From Leptidea sinapis (Eukaryota > Arthropoda > Insecta > Lepidoptera > Pieridae), in contig NC_066301.1 of the NCBI RefSeq assembly GCF_905404315.1, positions 1,240,001 through 1,304,000 on the forward strand: 64,000 nt of DNA, written 5' to 3'. Numbering within the stretch: position 1 is the stretch's first letter; each line of letters begins with the position of its first letter. The notes below the pieces were generated by a model. That model was not told the origin of the DNA and ran no database searches. It saw nothing but the letters and a program-made list of their open reading frames with translations. A program made the position numbers and the translations under genes. Below, piece after piece: positions 31,691 to 44,147 of this stretch.

Positions 31691-33955
31691 AGAGTGTGTC
31701 AAGAAATGCGTTGCCGGACTTTAAAGTGGGAGTATGTTTTTTTCTTGAAGGTCCCTAAGTCGTATCTGTTCGGGAAGACCGCTGCCGGTAGTTGATTTCA
31801 CAAAGTGGCTGTGCGAGGCAAGAAATTTCGAAGAAAACGCGCGGTTGTGGAATGCCAGACGTCTACGTGATGCGGATGGTACTTTGCACGTAATGTCCGA
31901 TAGTGGAATTCGGCCGCTGGAATCAACCCGAACAGCTCCTCTGAGCACTCCCCGTGATAAATGCGGTAGAAGATGCAGAGAGAACCCACATCTCTACGCA
32001 ATGCTAGAGAATCAAGCCGATCGGAGATGACTTGATCGTCGATGATTCGAGCCGCTCTTCGTTGTATGCGGTCAAATGGAAGAAGCTGGTACTGGGGTGA
32101 GAACAGTACCCGCCCAGAGGTGAGAACAGTACTCCATGTGAGGCCGAATTTGCGCCTTATAAAGTTGCAGGCGGTGGCTTTTAGTGAAGTACTGTATCGC
32201 CTTATTGGGTACACCAAGCTTTTTAGAGGCCAGTTTGGCCTTCTCTTCCAAGTGACCACGGAACTGAACGTCGCTCGATATATCGACGCCAAGTATGCCA
32301 ATACAGGCTGTGGCAGTTAGAGGAGTGATCTCGAATCGAGGGGATACGACAAAGGGAGACTTTTTAGTGGTGAACGCACAAACTTGCCTTGCCTTGGTGT
32401 CTTCTTGGGGTTGAATTGGACTAAATTTTGTCGGCCCCATTCCGAGATTTTGCAAAGCATAGTCATGATTTCAGACACAAGTTTGATCCGGTTCTCGTCG
32501 ACGCTAACCCGGGACATGTTGGCACGGCCGGTGTAGGAAGCATACCCCGTGCTGTCGTCTGCATAGCAATGAATATTGCTGATTTGCAGCATATCATTGA
32601 TATGCAGAAGAAACAGCGTAGGAGATAGCACACAGCCTTGCGGGACACCAGAGTTTATGAGTTTTAAGTCGGAGCATGCACCGTTGATAACAACCTTGAT
32701 GTTCCGATCAGCCAAAAAGCTAGTGACCCATTTGCACAACTTCTCGGGAAGCCCATAGGATGGCAGTTTCGCTATAAGCGCTTTATGCCACACCCGATCA
32801 AAGGCCTTCGCTATGTTCAAACTCACCGCCAACGCCTCTCCCTTCGACTCAACCGCTTGCGCCCATTTATGGGTGAGGTACGCAAGAAGATCACCAGCTG
32901 AGCGACCCTGACGGAAACCGTACTGGCAGTCGCTGATCAGCTGGTGCCCCTCTAGGTATCCCAAGAGCTGGCGGTTGATGATCGACTCCATCACTTTGGA
33001 GAAAATGGAGGTAATGGCAATGGGGCGGTAGTTGGACGGATCTGAGCGTACACCTTTCTTAGGGATCGGGTGCACAAAAGCCACCTTTCATAATTTCGAG
33101 ACTACGCCTGATGAGTAGGAGAGCCGGAAAAGATGGGTAAGGACCGGCGCCAGTTCCAGAGCACATGTCCGCAGCACTATCGGGGGAATGCCATCGGGCC
33201 CGCTCGATTTGTGAATGTCCAAGGTGAGAAGCGCCTTAAGCACGGCACCATGCCGGATTTTTACCTCCGGCATATATGAATCGCACCGCGGAATATGCGG
33301 TGGTGGTGCACCTTGGTCACCCAGAGTCGAGTTGGACGCGAAGAGGGAGCCCAGGCGATCAGCTTTCTCTTTCGCGTCATGGGCCAGCAAGTCATCATCC
33401 CTGTGCAGTAGCGGAATGGTTGGCTGGCAGAAGTTTCCTTGGACAGCCATGGCGAGCGACCAGAACGCACGAGTTCCCGAGGGAAGGCGTGCAAGTCTCT
33501 CGCCAATTCTGCCAATGTGCTTCGACTTCGCGTCAGCAATAACTCTTTTGAAGGACCTGGAGGCATGATTAGTGTTTTTTAAGTTCGCTGGAATTCACAT
33601 CCTTAGATACCACCGCATTGACCCAAGCCTGATAGCACTCCTGCTTTCGGCGAGAGGCCATTTTGCAGGAGCGGTCAAACCATGGTTGGGACCTGCCACC
33701 GATAGGCACAGAGGAGGATGGAATGGAGAGTTCCATACCTTGCAGTACCACATCAGCAACAGCGTCAGCAGCGGCATCTGGATTTCCCAGCGAAAAACAG
33801 ATCTGCCTCCACGGGTAGGATGCAAAAAAGCACCGCATCTCGTCCCACTCTGCTGACCTATAGTGCCACACGCGGCGACAGCCTAAGAAGCGGGACGGGA
33901 TTACAGGACGAGGACTATCTCGTCGGGCTTCTATAAAGTCTGCCGGGTCAGCTAG
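31690..33955 (-). mobile_element. LINE-B2: diverged, inactivated relative of LINE-B
   Basis: Minus strand. Encodes the same domain order as LINE-B from the end of the endonuclease linker through the RT and C-terminal domain, but differs from the two LINE-B copies at many residues. It is 5'-truncated near 33955, so the endonuclease is missing. No clear poly-A tail: a TA microsatellite lies at the 3' border. Confidence 0.85.
31721..33871 (-). pseudogene. LINE-B2 RT pseudogene, catalytic Asp replaced
   Basis: Pieces in order on the minus strand: linker 33569-33871 ('MWHYRSAEWDEMRCFFASYPW'), RT start 33088-33450 ('DIHKSSGPDGIPPIVLRTCA'), main RT 32317-33084 ('HPIPKKGVRSDPSNYRPIAIT', 'GFRQGRSAGDLL', 'GVPQGCVLSPTLF', 'CYADDST'), and C-terminal blocks at 32072-32455 and 31798-32301. 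At least four frame changes separate them. In RT motif A the sequence is 'SLNIAKAFDRVWH': the codon at 32815-32817 gives Asn where LINE-B has the catalytic Asp. The copy could not reverse transcribe even if the frame were intact. Confidence 0.88.
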
Positions 33956-35984
33956 GCTTTTATAAGTTTATATCGGCCATTAGCGGCAGACATGATACAA
34001 CATGTAACCGTTGAAAATAAATATTGACCTTTCAATCAACGTTGAATAAAACGAGAAAAGAACTTTTATACAGATTAAAATTGACTTGAGGACACTCTTG
34101 AGGATTTAAGTAATTCATAAGCTCGATACATTTTCAGTCCCCAGTGATGATGCATTTCCCGCTGTATTTTTATCTCACAAGCAATTTCATCTTTATGAGG
34201 TAATAAAAAGACTAATATTCGCAGTATATTTCACGTGTAATCCAATTATACACAGGACTAAAATTAAATGTGCGCACTTTATCACATACGAAGCAAGTCG
34301 TCATATTTATGCATTTTAAATTCAGGATTTATTTCTTAATTGTAACCCATGCTATTATTTCGTTCATATAACATAGGCTAAAAAACTTTAAGCATATAAC
34401 GAAATCTGCAGAAAATAAAAGCACAAATATCATAAGGAGATAGATACGCCTTAATACAATGGTAAGCGTAACTGTTTTGGCTAGATCAGCATAGCTACTC
34501 GTATGTAACGATGCCGATATTGTTGGTACACTTCCAAGTAGTAATAGTTTTTACTTCATGTAATCATATTAAGTATAGTTATTAGTTTTATTTGTTAAAA
34601 TATTGGCCGAAACAAATTTGAATTGTTTTTTTTTTCAAAGAACCATCTTATATAACTCCAATATTTCGTATAGTTCTCATTTCAAAACCTTTTCATTGTT
34701 GAAAAATAATTCTTCGCCCACCACTGGGCCAATCGCCAACCACAGCCAGGCATCCACTAACTGCAAAGTGATCGTCCCCGAGATATACTCGTATGTATCT
34801 AAAAACACAACTTTATTCTCACATAACCGACTGCCCCTGTAGCAAACTAATAACTATACTAATTACTAGTACTACACATAATTGAATAATGACAAACGTC
34901 ATAAAACAAGCGCGGATCAATCATAAAGTCAGTACTTACTAAGAGAACGTTGGGTAAAACGATTTGATGACAACAGATGTCACTGTCTTTGCAATTGACA
35001 TCTTACATAGTAATTATAAGACAACCAACAAAATTTAGAGGTCGTATCGCATAACACCACTGGCAAGGTTTGTCACTGTTCTGGGCAGATAACTATTCAA
35101 CAAAAAATTAAAGTTATTGTGTTCATTCTGCAGCTTAACAACTAAAATTACAAATTCCCATCAGATACACCAGACTCAATTAATTATACTTCAACACAAT
35201 AGAAAATAAATACTGTGCAAATAATGGGATTTGTAACGTCATCACGTCATCAAATTTTTTATTGAAAGTAAACCGTTTGCCCAATGAAATGTTCTGAGTA
35301 ATGTTTCTTTTTACGAGACTTTTCCTGGTAATGGCTAACATTATACTTGATAGTAAATGACTATAACCAACACTATTTTCGAACCAAAATGTGCCGATGT
35401 TTCGCCAAATTTTCTTCATAATATTTTTTGTAATAATGAAAGTTCGCTACCGATAAAATTAATATTATAATGCTCTTAGCGGTTACCGTTTATAGTGGCC
35501 TGAGATCGAATTCGTAAGATAGTCATAAAAATTATGAATGAAAGATTTGTAGTTCTAACTAATTAAAGTTTGGCTATTTCAACTTAATGATCATAGATTC
35601 ATCATTAGACCAGTGACTTAATCACTATGATTGCGAAGCCGAAACATCGCGAGGTTGAGGGATCGAAATAATTTTACAGTTTAATTATTCGGTTTTTAAG
35701 TTTTGTCTTTAACGAAGACTCTCCCTAAGGCGATACTCTTATATTTCTATGTTACCTATTATTTTGTTGAAATAATTTTTATTTATTTTATTATTTTGTT
35801 TTTTATCTCAACAACCATAAACCTATTGTGTCAGTTTTAGAGGTTGGCGATGATGATGCTGGTAATAAAGATTTTGAAAAAGTCGTTGAAATTATGGATG
35901 AAAGTTGATTTTTCCTGCAGATAAACTTTTTAATGTAAAATAATAATTGTAATAGTTCTGAAGTTTTAAATTTTTTATGAAATA
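33956..35984. other. No gene recognised
   Basis: AT-rich, short chance open frames only; no transposon termini identified. Confidence 0.45.
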
Positions 35985-36168
35985 TGAATTGTCATTTTTG
36001 TGTACGATACCAATTAATGAATATTGTATTTAACCACACTTTTATAGTGAAGTGAATAAAGCAATTCGTGCGACATTATTCCCTTATAATTCCAAAATAT
36101 TCAAAAATACATAACTTTAATGTTCAAGTTTTCACTTCTGCCGGCACTCCCGGACTGTAACCCGTATT
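35985..36168. repeat. Dispersed repeat ending 'cactcccggactgtaaccc', copy 2
   Basis: Partner of 31080-31300, sharing 'ttaatgttcaagttttcacttctg' and the GC-rich end 'cggcactcccggactgtaaccc'. Confidence 0.65.
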
Positions 36169-36505
36169 TTTTATGAAAGGGGTACTGATAAAGGTATGCT
36201 TTTCATATCATTTTGACAGGATGAAGATCGTTTGACTTTCGTGCGAGTTGTAAGGTTGCTTTGTATTTAACTGATTGGTCCACTTCCTTACAAGTAAACA
36301 GCAAAAATTCTTAATGTAATTTTAGTCTATCGTAGTTACGAATAGAGTATGAGTTAAAATGAATTTTATTATACGGCAAAAACGACTCAGTGAGACAAAA
36401 GTGCATAAAGGGATACCACATGTTGTACAAGAGACCATAGGCAGCGGTGATCACTTAATCACGTAATCCGCTTGCTGATTATTTATCAGCATTTTATCAA
36501 GACTT

Positions 36506-36665
36506 AATTTTTATGGAAGGGAAGGATAAACGAGGGTCTGGGTCACCTGATGTTAGGGTGATCACCGCTGCCCATATTCTCTTGCAACACCAGAGGAATC
36601 GAAGGAGCGTTGCGCGTTTTTTTTTAGTTAGGTTCATATTATGTATCGGCCAGGAAACACCGTAA
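36506..36665 (-). mobile_element. LINE-B 3'-end fragment, old
   Basis: 'tttttatggaagggaaggataaacgagggtctgggtcacctgatgttagggtgatcaccgc' and 'ctcttgcaacaccagaggaatc' match the LINE-B 3' end with many changes. Minus strand. Confidence 0.8.
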
Positions 36666-36717
36666 AAGCAGACGAATGTAAATTTGTAAATAGTTTGATT
36701 ATTTTCTAATTTAGCCC

Positions 36718-38042
36718 TTAACTGGTTTCATGGAAACGCGCGTCCCCCACGCGTGAATTTTTTTTGAATTTATTCAAAACTATGCACCTTGCTCGGCCGC
36801 CATTTTGAGTAATTTTATTACGTCGCGACTCGCGCGGTTTGATGGAAGTTCAGCGCTGCAGCTTTCACCAGAGCGGAGGTACGTGACGTTGGAGGCCTCC
36901 AAAACGCACACCAGTTACGTATGTTTTTTAGTAAATATTTTATTTCATTTATTCGTATGTTTTACACTTATTTTGTCAAGATGGCGAGAGCTTGTTATCA
37001 AATGATAAGAGATATATAAGACGCGGATTCCGACTCTGAATCGGCGTTGAGTGGCTATCTAGGAGAAAATATCAGCGACACGCAGGAATAAGCAATATTG
37101 AGTTACCAACAAAGGATTGAGACAGCAGTGGAGACCTTAGTCCCGAGATTGCAGTATGTTCTTCAGAGAGTGAAGGCGAACCAGTTGCAGGGCCCAGCCA
37201 GAGGAATTACTATGGAAAAAAACAAATACAAATGGTCTAAAAATTGACCAGTATCTTCACGTACTCGTCAACATAAAATCATTTAACAAAGATCTAGGTT
37301 GATTGGTCCAGCAGCGTCAAAAATTGAGGTGACTACCAAACAATGGAATTGATAAAATACCATAATTTCATAAATCGGAAAGCTGAGTATTCAAAGTATC
37401 CACGAGAACTGCGAGAAAAGATTGATCGCTTTGTAGCGTCTTATACTGTAACTGCAACATCTGCATCTTCGTCTGAAGATGCCGCTAGCTCTAGGCAAAA
37501 CGTGCTAAAAAGAGGGCGCCTGTTACTTCTGTATTAGAAAAAAAGACGGAAAATTTGCTTCAAAATGTAACAATTGCAATCACTTCATTTGCAAGTTGCA
37601 TAGTAGCACAAAAACACTATGTACTACTTGTTGTGAAGACTGAAACTTACTTCACTGGTAATTATCCTACGCCAGTAGAATTATATGTATGTGTATTTTT
37701 TTTTTAAATACACATGATTAGAGGTTTTTTTCCTTTTATTTTTAAAGTTTATTCTATGAGGAATAAGAAAACATATGCATTTAGTTAGCTTTAGAGTTTC
37801 AACGTTATATTTTTTTTTGTTTGTTTATCTTAAAGAAAAAAACGTACCAAAAAGATGTTATGTTTTTGTGATCTCTTATAGTAATTAAGTAAAAAGAATA
37901 ACATCAATAAAAAAATTAATAATTCCATAAAACAAGCTTGTTATTTATCTTTTTTAAATAAAACTCATATAAAATAGCGGACATTTGCATCCTAGAAGCT
38001 AATCTGTATTGGGGGCCGCGCGACCCCCACAATACCAGTTAC
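36718..38042 (+). mobile_element. piggyBac-family element, internally deleted
   Basis: About 1.3 kb, roughly half of an autonomous element. The left end is TTAA (36718-36721) plus CTGGTTTCATGG; the right end, reversed, is GTAA plus CTGGTATTGTGG, so the right TTAA has become TTAC (38039-38042). Both ends carry GC-rich subterminal hairpins (ACGCGCGTCCCCCACGCGTG and GGGGGCCGCGCGACCCCC). The interior keeps only the two ends of the transposase gene. Confidence 0.82.
36981..37643 (+). pseudogene. piggyBac transposase remnant: N-terminus joined to C-terminal zinc domain
   Basis: The N-terminal part has an acidic 'DADSDSESALSGYLGENISD' stretch and the typical 'NKYKWSKN.PVSSRTRQHKI' motif near 37225-37285. 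The DDD catalytic core is absent. The C-terminal part ends with a Cys-rich cross-brace domain, C-N-N-C...F-I-C-K-L-H...C-T-T-C (37566-37640), as in piggyBac, stopping at TGA 37641-37643. Stops at 37017 and 37090 and frame changes break the N-terminal part. It cannot transpose by itself but could in principle be mobilised in trans. Confidence 0.82.
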
Positions 38043-38465
38043 GTTAGTGCATTTTACGATTCATTAGTAATTGAGATTATGTTATAACATAATATAAACA
38101 TTTAAATCATCTATTAATACTCGATTGATAGCCTCTTTAAACAGAACAGTAACGACACCAATAAAAGTCATTCACTAATGGTAACTTCTAATAAATTTTA
38201 TTTGCTCTCTCTGTAAATTTAATTATACAGTTGGATCAAATTGACTGCCACAGGCAAACAACGAAACTTGATATTACTGTTTAATCTTTTAATTGATTTA
38301 CAGATTGATGTTACATCGTAATTTGAAAATGGATTGTCAAAACAATAAAACGAATTGCTACTAGTTAAAATTATTATTACATACTTACAAACTACTATAA
38401 AGTAACGCGGTTTTCCAGGATCTTTCATCAACGTTCAACGAAGCTGTTGAATGAGCTTAAGGAAG
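38043..38465. other. No gene recognised
   Basis: AT-rich spacer between the piggyBac copy and a LINE-B fragment. Confidence 0.5.
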
Positions 38466-38633
38466 CACACAAGGGTGTGATGTTTTCGGGATGATACGAC
38501 ATGGACATGGGTACCTTCAAGAAAAGCGCATGTATGTTTCTAGAAGACCATCAACGCTCCTGTGATTCCTCTGATGTTGCAAGAGAATATAGTGGATACG
38601 TATGCTCGTTTGACCTCCTGTTCCATACAAAAA
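38466..38633 (+). mobile_element. LINE-B 3'-end fragment, old
   Basis: 'gatgttttcgggatgatacgacatgg...gggtaccttcaagaaa' to 'cctcctgttccatacaaaaac' matches the LINE-B end, with substitutions, a small duplication (ATGGAC) and a deletion of the 'ggcggtgatcacttaacaccagg' part. Confidence 0.8.
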
Positions 38634-41607
38634 CCATTGATTACCTTACCATTGATAGATAATATATATTTTTTTTAAAGTATAATGCATGACCGCAGTG
38701 ATTATTTATATAAATATTATTAAACAAAAACTCCAAAAATGTAATCATTTTTGATCAGTTATCAAATAGTAATTATTCACATGAAAAATAAAGACGAGAA
38801 ATTGTTAGGTTGGGTTGACCTCTTGTCGTAGACGTGACCCGTATAAGCTCTAGAAGCTTAGTAAAGAAATAATGTCAAAGCTACTTTAAAGGTATTCACA
38901 TCACAGAGCCAGCGCGACTGTGTACACTACATTCTTATCTTTAATGTTCAATTTGTAGCTTGCGACATTAGAAAATACAACTGCTTTCTATTGTTAAATG
39001 TAATTTGTGACAAACACGTTCCTTTGTATGTAATAAAACATGATAAGAGCTCATTATAGATCATTTACTTACAACAGCAACATTATGATTATCAGTTGAA
39101 TATACTACATTTCTAAAGTTAATTAATGAATAAATTCTTAACAATTAATAGAACCTCAGTTATTCTTTAAAAATAAATAGAAAAGACATATGACATTTTT
39201 AATTAGTCGAACTAAGGAAAATTCAAACATCATTTCTTGCGTGATGATTGACACATAATGATGGAATAATAAAATTATTTTGTTTTAATCTGCATATTAA
39301 TTATTTATAAATTATAAGAAAGTAAGTATAAATAAGTCAAGTATGTCAAATTTACTTTTAAATGTTTTTTACTTTTAACTGTTTTCTGTTGAGGAAGTAG
39401 TTAGTTGGTTTAGTTTTAATATAAGACCTCACACAGCTCGGGAGTCCATTTTTACTCTACATTTAACCCTTCCATATCACATCTCTCGGTCACTAGTCAT
39501 ACTAATAGTAACTTTCTGAGCCTTATTCATAATCCCGTCAAAAATAAGTGTTCTGTAGAAAAACACATTTGATGTTGTTTTCAAGCTTAATTTGAATTAA
39601 AGCGACGTCGAGCAGTCGTCGACTCATTAATAACTTTGACGTGTAGCTCCGTATAAATGTAAGAAAGTGACAAGATGGTTTCATCAATAATACCTTCGTC
39701 ATTAATTAGGCTAAAACGTGAAGGTCACTCAAGCATGAAGGGCGAATAGATGTTCTGATTTGATTGATTGATCCGGAAACGTTTGTTGATTTAGGAGAGA
39801 TAAGTTATTGTGAAAGTTTGCCTACATGTGAATTTAATAAAATGGTTAGTAAAATCACTATAGTTAATATGGCAGTGATTTTTCGGCTGCATAAAGATGC
39901 AAAATTGTATTAAGAAGAAATATTGAGTACTAAGAAAGTAATAAGTACAAGTAAGAATTGAAGTATGAGAATATTTGCCTTTTCAATGTTTAATTAGATG
40001 GTTTGAAAATGTATAGTTATATGGTAGATACATATTTTATTGTACTAAGTTTTTCCATAGCTAGATCAGGATTAGACGACGGTCAGTCTTTAGCCTGATG
40101 AAGTCCGGAACGTTTCTTTCATTTCGTTAAGGGGCTTCACTATCATCTCAACACATAATGTTTAGTTCCGATCTTAATCCGCTTGCTCTAAACGCCATGA
40201 TAATTTGGAGTCCCTAAAACAATCCGTACGATTGGCAATGAAGAATTTTCCAATGGAAAGAGTGCGTGCTTCTATAAATAACTTAACGTTTAAAGGACTA
40301 TATTGCAGCCAGTAGAGACCACTTCGAATAAGCTTTTTATATTTTAAAATGTTTTATATTTAAGTATTATCTAACACACTGAAAAAGTAATAAATGTTAT
40401 TTGAAATAGAATTTTGTTTTCTTTTTTTCAGTATTTATGGCAAGACTAAGTATTGATGGCATTGTAATCGGTGCTTGATGAGAGTGAATTATCAAGTAGA
40501 TTGATTATCGTAAAGTAGTGTTAATTACGTTTAATTTCGTTAAATAGATAGAAAGTTATATGTCAAAGCGTAATAAAACAATAGAACTGTACTCTCACTA
40601 AGACCAACAACGGAACTCTTAGCTGGACGTGGAGGAGAGTTTTGAATTATTATATATATAAGTGCGCGCGGAGGCGACGAAAGCTTAGAAAAAATAATTG
40701 TGCTTGGAAATACAGAAGGGAAAAGACAGCACGTTAATTCTCTAATAAAATGGAGCAACCAAATTAAAGACTCGTTATCCGAATTCTCCACGGTTGTTAG
40801 AGACGCCCTGGATAGAATCGAGTGCAAACAAATCACCCGCTCCAGATGTAACTAAAATGCTGACCAGGATCCTCAGACATGAGGGCCATACAGAGAGGGA
40901 GGTATTAATACAAGAAAATTGATAAAATCGATAACACAAACATTGCGTTCCTAAATAAGTATTTGTTTGTTAATCGATTTACGTCAGCTGCACACAGGAG
41001 CTTTATTATGCGATTCAAAATCTTAATTACTTGTTCAAAATTCAATCGACCAAAACTGTTCTTGTGTATCCGTAAATTCTCGTTCATGTAAGCTCGTTTA
41101 TGTGACCAAAACCTTGTTTCATCTACAATACACCTGGGTCCTTTTAAAAAAATCTGTTTGGTAGATTATGATAGATATGAACCAGAGAGTACTGTCCACA
41201 TTTTGATGTACCATTAATATTATATAAATAAGTATAATCATATTAGTTACTAGTCAGGTTTGAAACAATATCGTTGCATTTTTTCGATAAGAGCACTTTA
41301 GGACTATGACAGAAACATATTCGCATTTAACTTATATAATTAAGTAATTTTTGCAATGTATTTAATGTGACTTCAAAGTGGTTTCATTAATATTTAGTTT
41401 GTTTTGATTGATCTTAAACTGTTCATAATCAACGAGTTATTATGAAGAGTTTATGTTTTTGACAAAACTAAGGTCAGTTTTTATCCAAATTATGATCCTG
41501 AATTCTTGGAATACGAATTCTACGAATAGCCAAACATTCATTCAAATTGTTGCTTTACTAGGTCATCTTTACGTAAAATAAATCTGATGAAAATCGTTTT
41601 TAACCGA
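38634..41607. other. No gene recognised
   Basis: AT-rich. A 98-codon minus frame at 40540-40836 lies over a less AT-rich patch (40590-40860) that was not identified. No RNA gene or transposon end seen. Confidence 0.4.
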
Positions 41608-41965
41608 CTTCAAAACAAGGAGGAGGTTCTCAATTCGTCGTATGTTTTTTTATGTTTGTTACTTCAGAATTTTCGACTAGGTGAACCAATTTGGTTAGTT
41701 CTTTCTTTATTTGAAAGCTAATGCTTCCTGTGTGGTCCCATTCGATCCAGATCTGACAATGGAATCCATGAGAAAACCATAATAGTCTTAAAATTACTAT
41801 AGGCATGTGCGTGACTAATTCACGAATAGCTCAATATCGCGACTGATTTCGATATTTTTTTTTGATTGGAAAGAATATAGTTAAAAGGTGGTTTGGTAAG
41901 AGTTTGGTTAGGTTTTGATTATAGCAAATTAACGATATTCGGCTATATATAGATACTCTTTTTTA
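41608..41965. mobile_element. AACCGACTTC-family fragment
   Basis: Starts TTTTTAACCGACTTC and continues 'aaggaggaggttctcaattcgtcg'. Its sequence, reversed, matches 1080-1415: 'gctttcaaataa', 'gtggtcccattcgatccagatctgac', 'ggtttggtaagagtttggttaggtt'. Confidence 0.75.
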
Positions 41966-43153
41966 TGCTTTACGGATATTTGAGTCACCTACGAAACAAA
42001 TACAACTGTGGAAATAAGGAATATGGAGTAAAGGAAGAGGTAGTGAGATTAAGAGAGAATGTATAAAAGTTGAAAACATGTGATACTAGTAGTTGAAGCC
42101 AGACAAGTATGGTGAGTTTGCAATCTGTACATTTAGGAAACAGGCGTGATTGAATGGAAATACACTTACACGTGTTTTTGTCGCAAATAACCAACTATTT
42201 CCAACTGTAATTTTAATATTAAACGCCACAAATTGTATTTTATCTATATTTTTTTAATTTGTTTCTTATTTATATTTTAGAATAAAAAATATGTCGTAAA
42301 AGGAATATTAGTTTCTATTATAGATTCATTCAATTGAATTCCGCATTTTTCAAACAAACACTAGTTGGATTGTAAAAATATTGCCAGACGTAGTAAAAAC
42401 AGATTTTGTTCATAAAACCAGAGCTGGAAATGCATTTTAAATTGTAATGAAAAAATATAGGTTACACTAAAAAACCAGTGAATGTATTGAAAGGTTTGAT
42501 TTTAGTTCAATTTAATACTTTTATTGTAAGAGGAGTCTAAATGCGGTCATTTAGACTCCTCTTACAGGATCATATTGTAGTTGATCAGTGCTGCGCGTTC
42601 TTTTAAGTAACTACAGAGGAATCACAAGATCATTACCAGCCTTTTTTTTGAGTGTACATATTTTTGCCGAGGTATACAATATGTCGGATCGTCATTGAAA
42701 TATCGTGTTACTTGGTTCATGCATAATTAGTAATGATTATGAAACCCCATCTTATTCTAAAGTCATTATTATCATTATTTCTATAAATCACTTAGTTTTT
42801 GTCCGAATTATCGACTCGACTGAGTGGAGTAGGTCATGTCTTGGGTGAAGTATATAAGGGCATTGAATTAATAATGTGTAGCGAATTAATTAGGATTCAA
42901 TTTAAATATTGTTTTTGTATTGCAATTTTTATCATAAAGTAGGCCAGTGAAGTGTTTACCGCTCGATATTCTTAGTATGAGACATATTATCTTTCCGAAC
43001 GAGTAGATTATGTCACTATATCATTATATGTAGAGCATTGTATAGGTACAATTAAATAATTTGATAAGTTTTGTAGAAGTCTGTAGTTCACACAATATTT
43101 TAGATTATTTATTTTTCTTTCGTGCATAGCATCTTGGTATTTGGGTCGGTTGT
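41966..43153. other. No gene recognised; contains a hairpin and a faint LINE-B relic
   Basis: AT-rich. About 42566-42665 has 'cagaggaatcacaagatcattaccagcc' followed by a T run, a very faded LINE-B end. Confidence 0.4.
42526..42565. repeat. Perfect hairpin palindrome, 18-bp arms, 4-nt spacer
   Basis: GTAAGAGGAGTCTAAATG at 42526-42543 is the exact reverse complement of 42548-42565, with spacer CGGT. Confidence 0.95.
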
Positions 43154-44100
43154 ATGGAATCCTTGCTACAATACACATATAGACCATATTCAAAAAGTAC
43201 AGAACAAATAGAGTATCGTACTGGAAACTTCTATATAGATTACCAATCCTCTGCTACCCGTTTCAGTATTGCCCCACTTAAAGAGAGAAAGGTTTATTTT
43301 GATATGATATACCTTTACAAAGTAATAAATGGACTCATCGACTCTTCTTGCCTCCTTTCTAAAATTAACATCCGAGTACCCTCACGTATTGCTCTTCGAT
43401 CTCAACGCAGTTTTACCTCTAATTTATCATTAACAAATTATACTAAAAACAGTTTCTGTCGACGTGCCTTAGACATTTATAACTCTTTATTTTGTGATAT
43501 TGATATATTTCATTTATCCATAAACGAATTTAAAAACAGTATTGGTGAAGCTCTAACCATTTAAATAAACAAGGTTTCTTTGATATTATTTTTCGTTTTT
43601 TATATGTATCATAAGGTGTAACTATTTTTGTTGCTACCTTTTTCTGACATTAATCATTTTGTATTGTATTTTATAGCATATAGTCATATTTATAAATCCT
43701 ATATAGATAACTAATTCATTACGGCAAATGATTGTAATCTTTGTTTTCATTATTCTTTGTATTATGCTGCCGCACTATAACTTTTATATAAACATATGAT
43801 CTAATGCTAACTTTTTTGTACTAACTTTTTTGTACATAAAACAATTTATATCCTTTCGTGTAATAATACCCTTCACAAGTTTAATCGATTGTAACGGCAA
43901 ATTTTGTAATCTTGATATGTTCATTTTTCGGTTTATGTAAATCGGTCTAATATAAGTATTTTAGTTGCTAGCTTTTTCGAGCACTACACAATTTATAACT
44001 TCTGTTACAAAATGTGGAACTCTAAGTCTGTTTGTTTTCATATATTTGTTTAAGACTATGTGTGTATGTATATGTATGTTTCCCAAATAAAAAAAATATG
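43154..44100 (+). mobile_element. 3' fragment of a LINE-C type retrotransposon
   Basis: The frame 43154-43564 reads C-terminal LINE ORF2 blocks: 'KERKVYFDMIYLYKVINGLID', 'FCRRALDIYNSLFCDIDIF', 'SINEFKNSIGEAL', then a stop at 43562-43564. The block order matches the C-terminus of the LINE at 44801-48226 ('KNLGLVFLYKLINGII', 'IDIFSNSLQEFKRNLRK'). About 530 bases of AT-rich 3' UTR follow, ending near 'cccaaataaaaaaaatatga'. 5'-truncated. Confidence 0.7.
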
Positions 44101-44109
44101 AATTATTTT

Positions 44110-44147
44110 ATTTTAATCTTCTTGTATTGATACAAGAAGATTAAAAT
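44110..44147. repeat. Perfect hairpin palindrome, 17-bp arms, 4-nt spacer
   Basis: ATTTTAATCTTCTTGTA at 44110-44126 is the exact reverse complement of 44131-44147, spacer TTGA. It lies at the 3' end of the LINE-C fragment. Confidence 0.95.

Noticed and set aside
35638..35668. Possible tRNA-like T-arm 'cgaggttgagggatcgaa'
   Set aside because: Poor match to the B-box and no A-box or stems.
40540..40836. 98-codon minus-strand frame as a gene
   Set aside because: Low-complexity hydrophobic translation with no motif; no support from splice signals or similarity.
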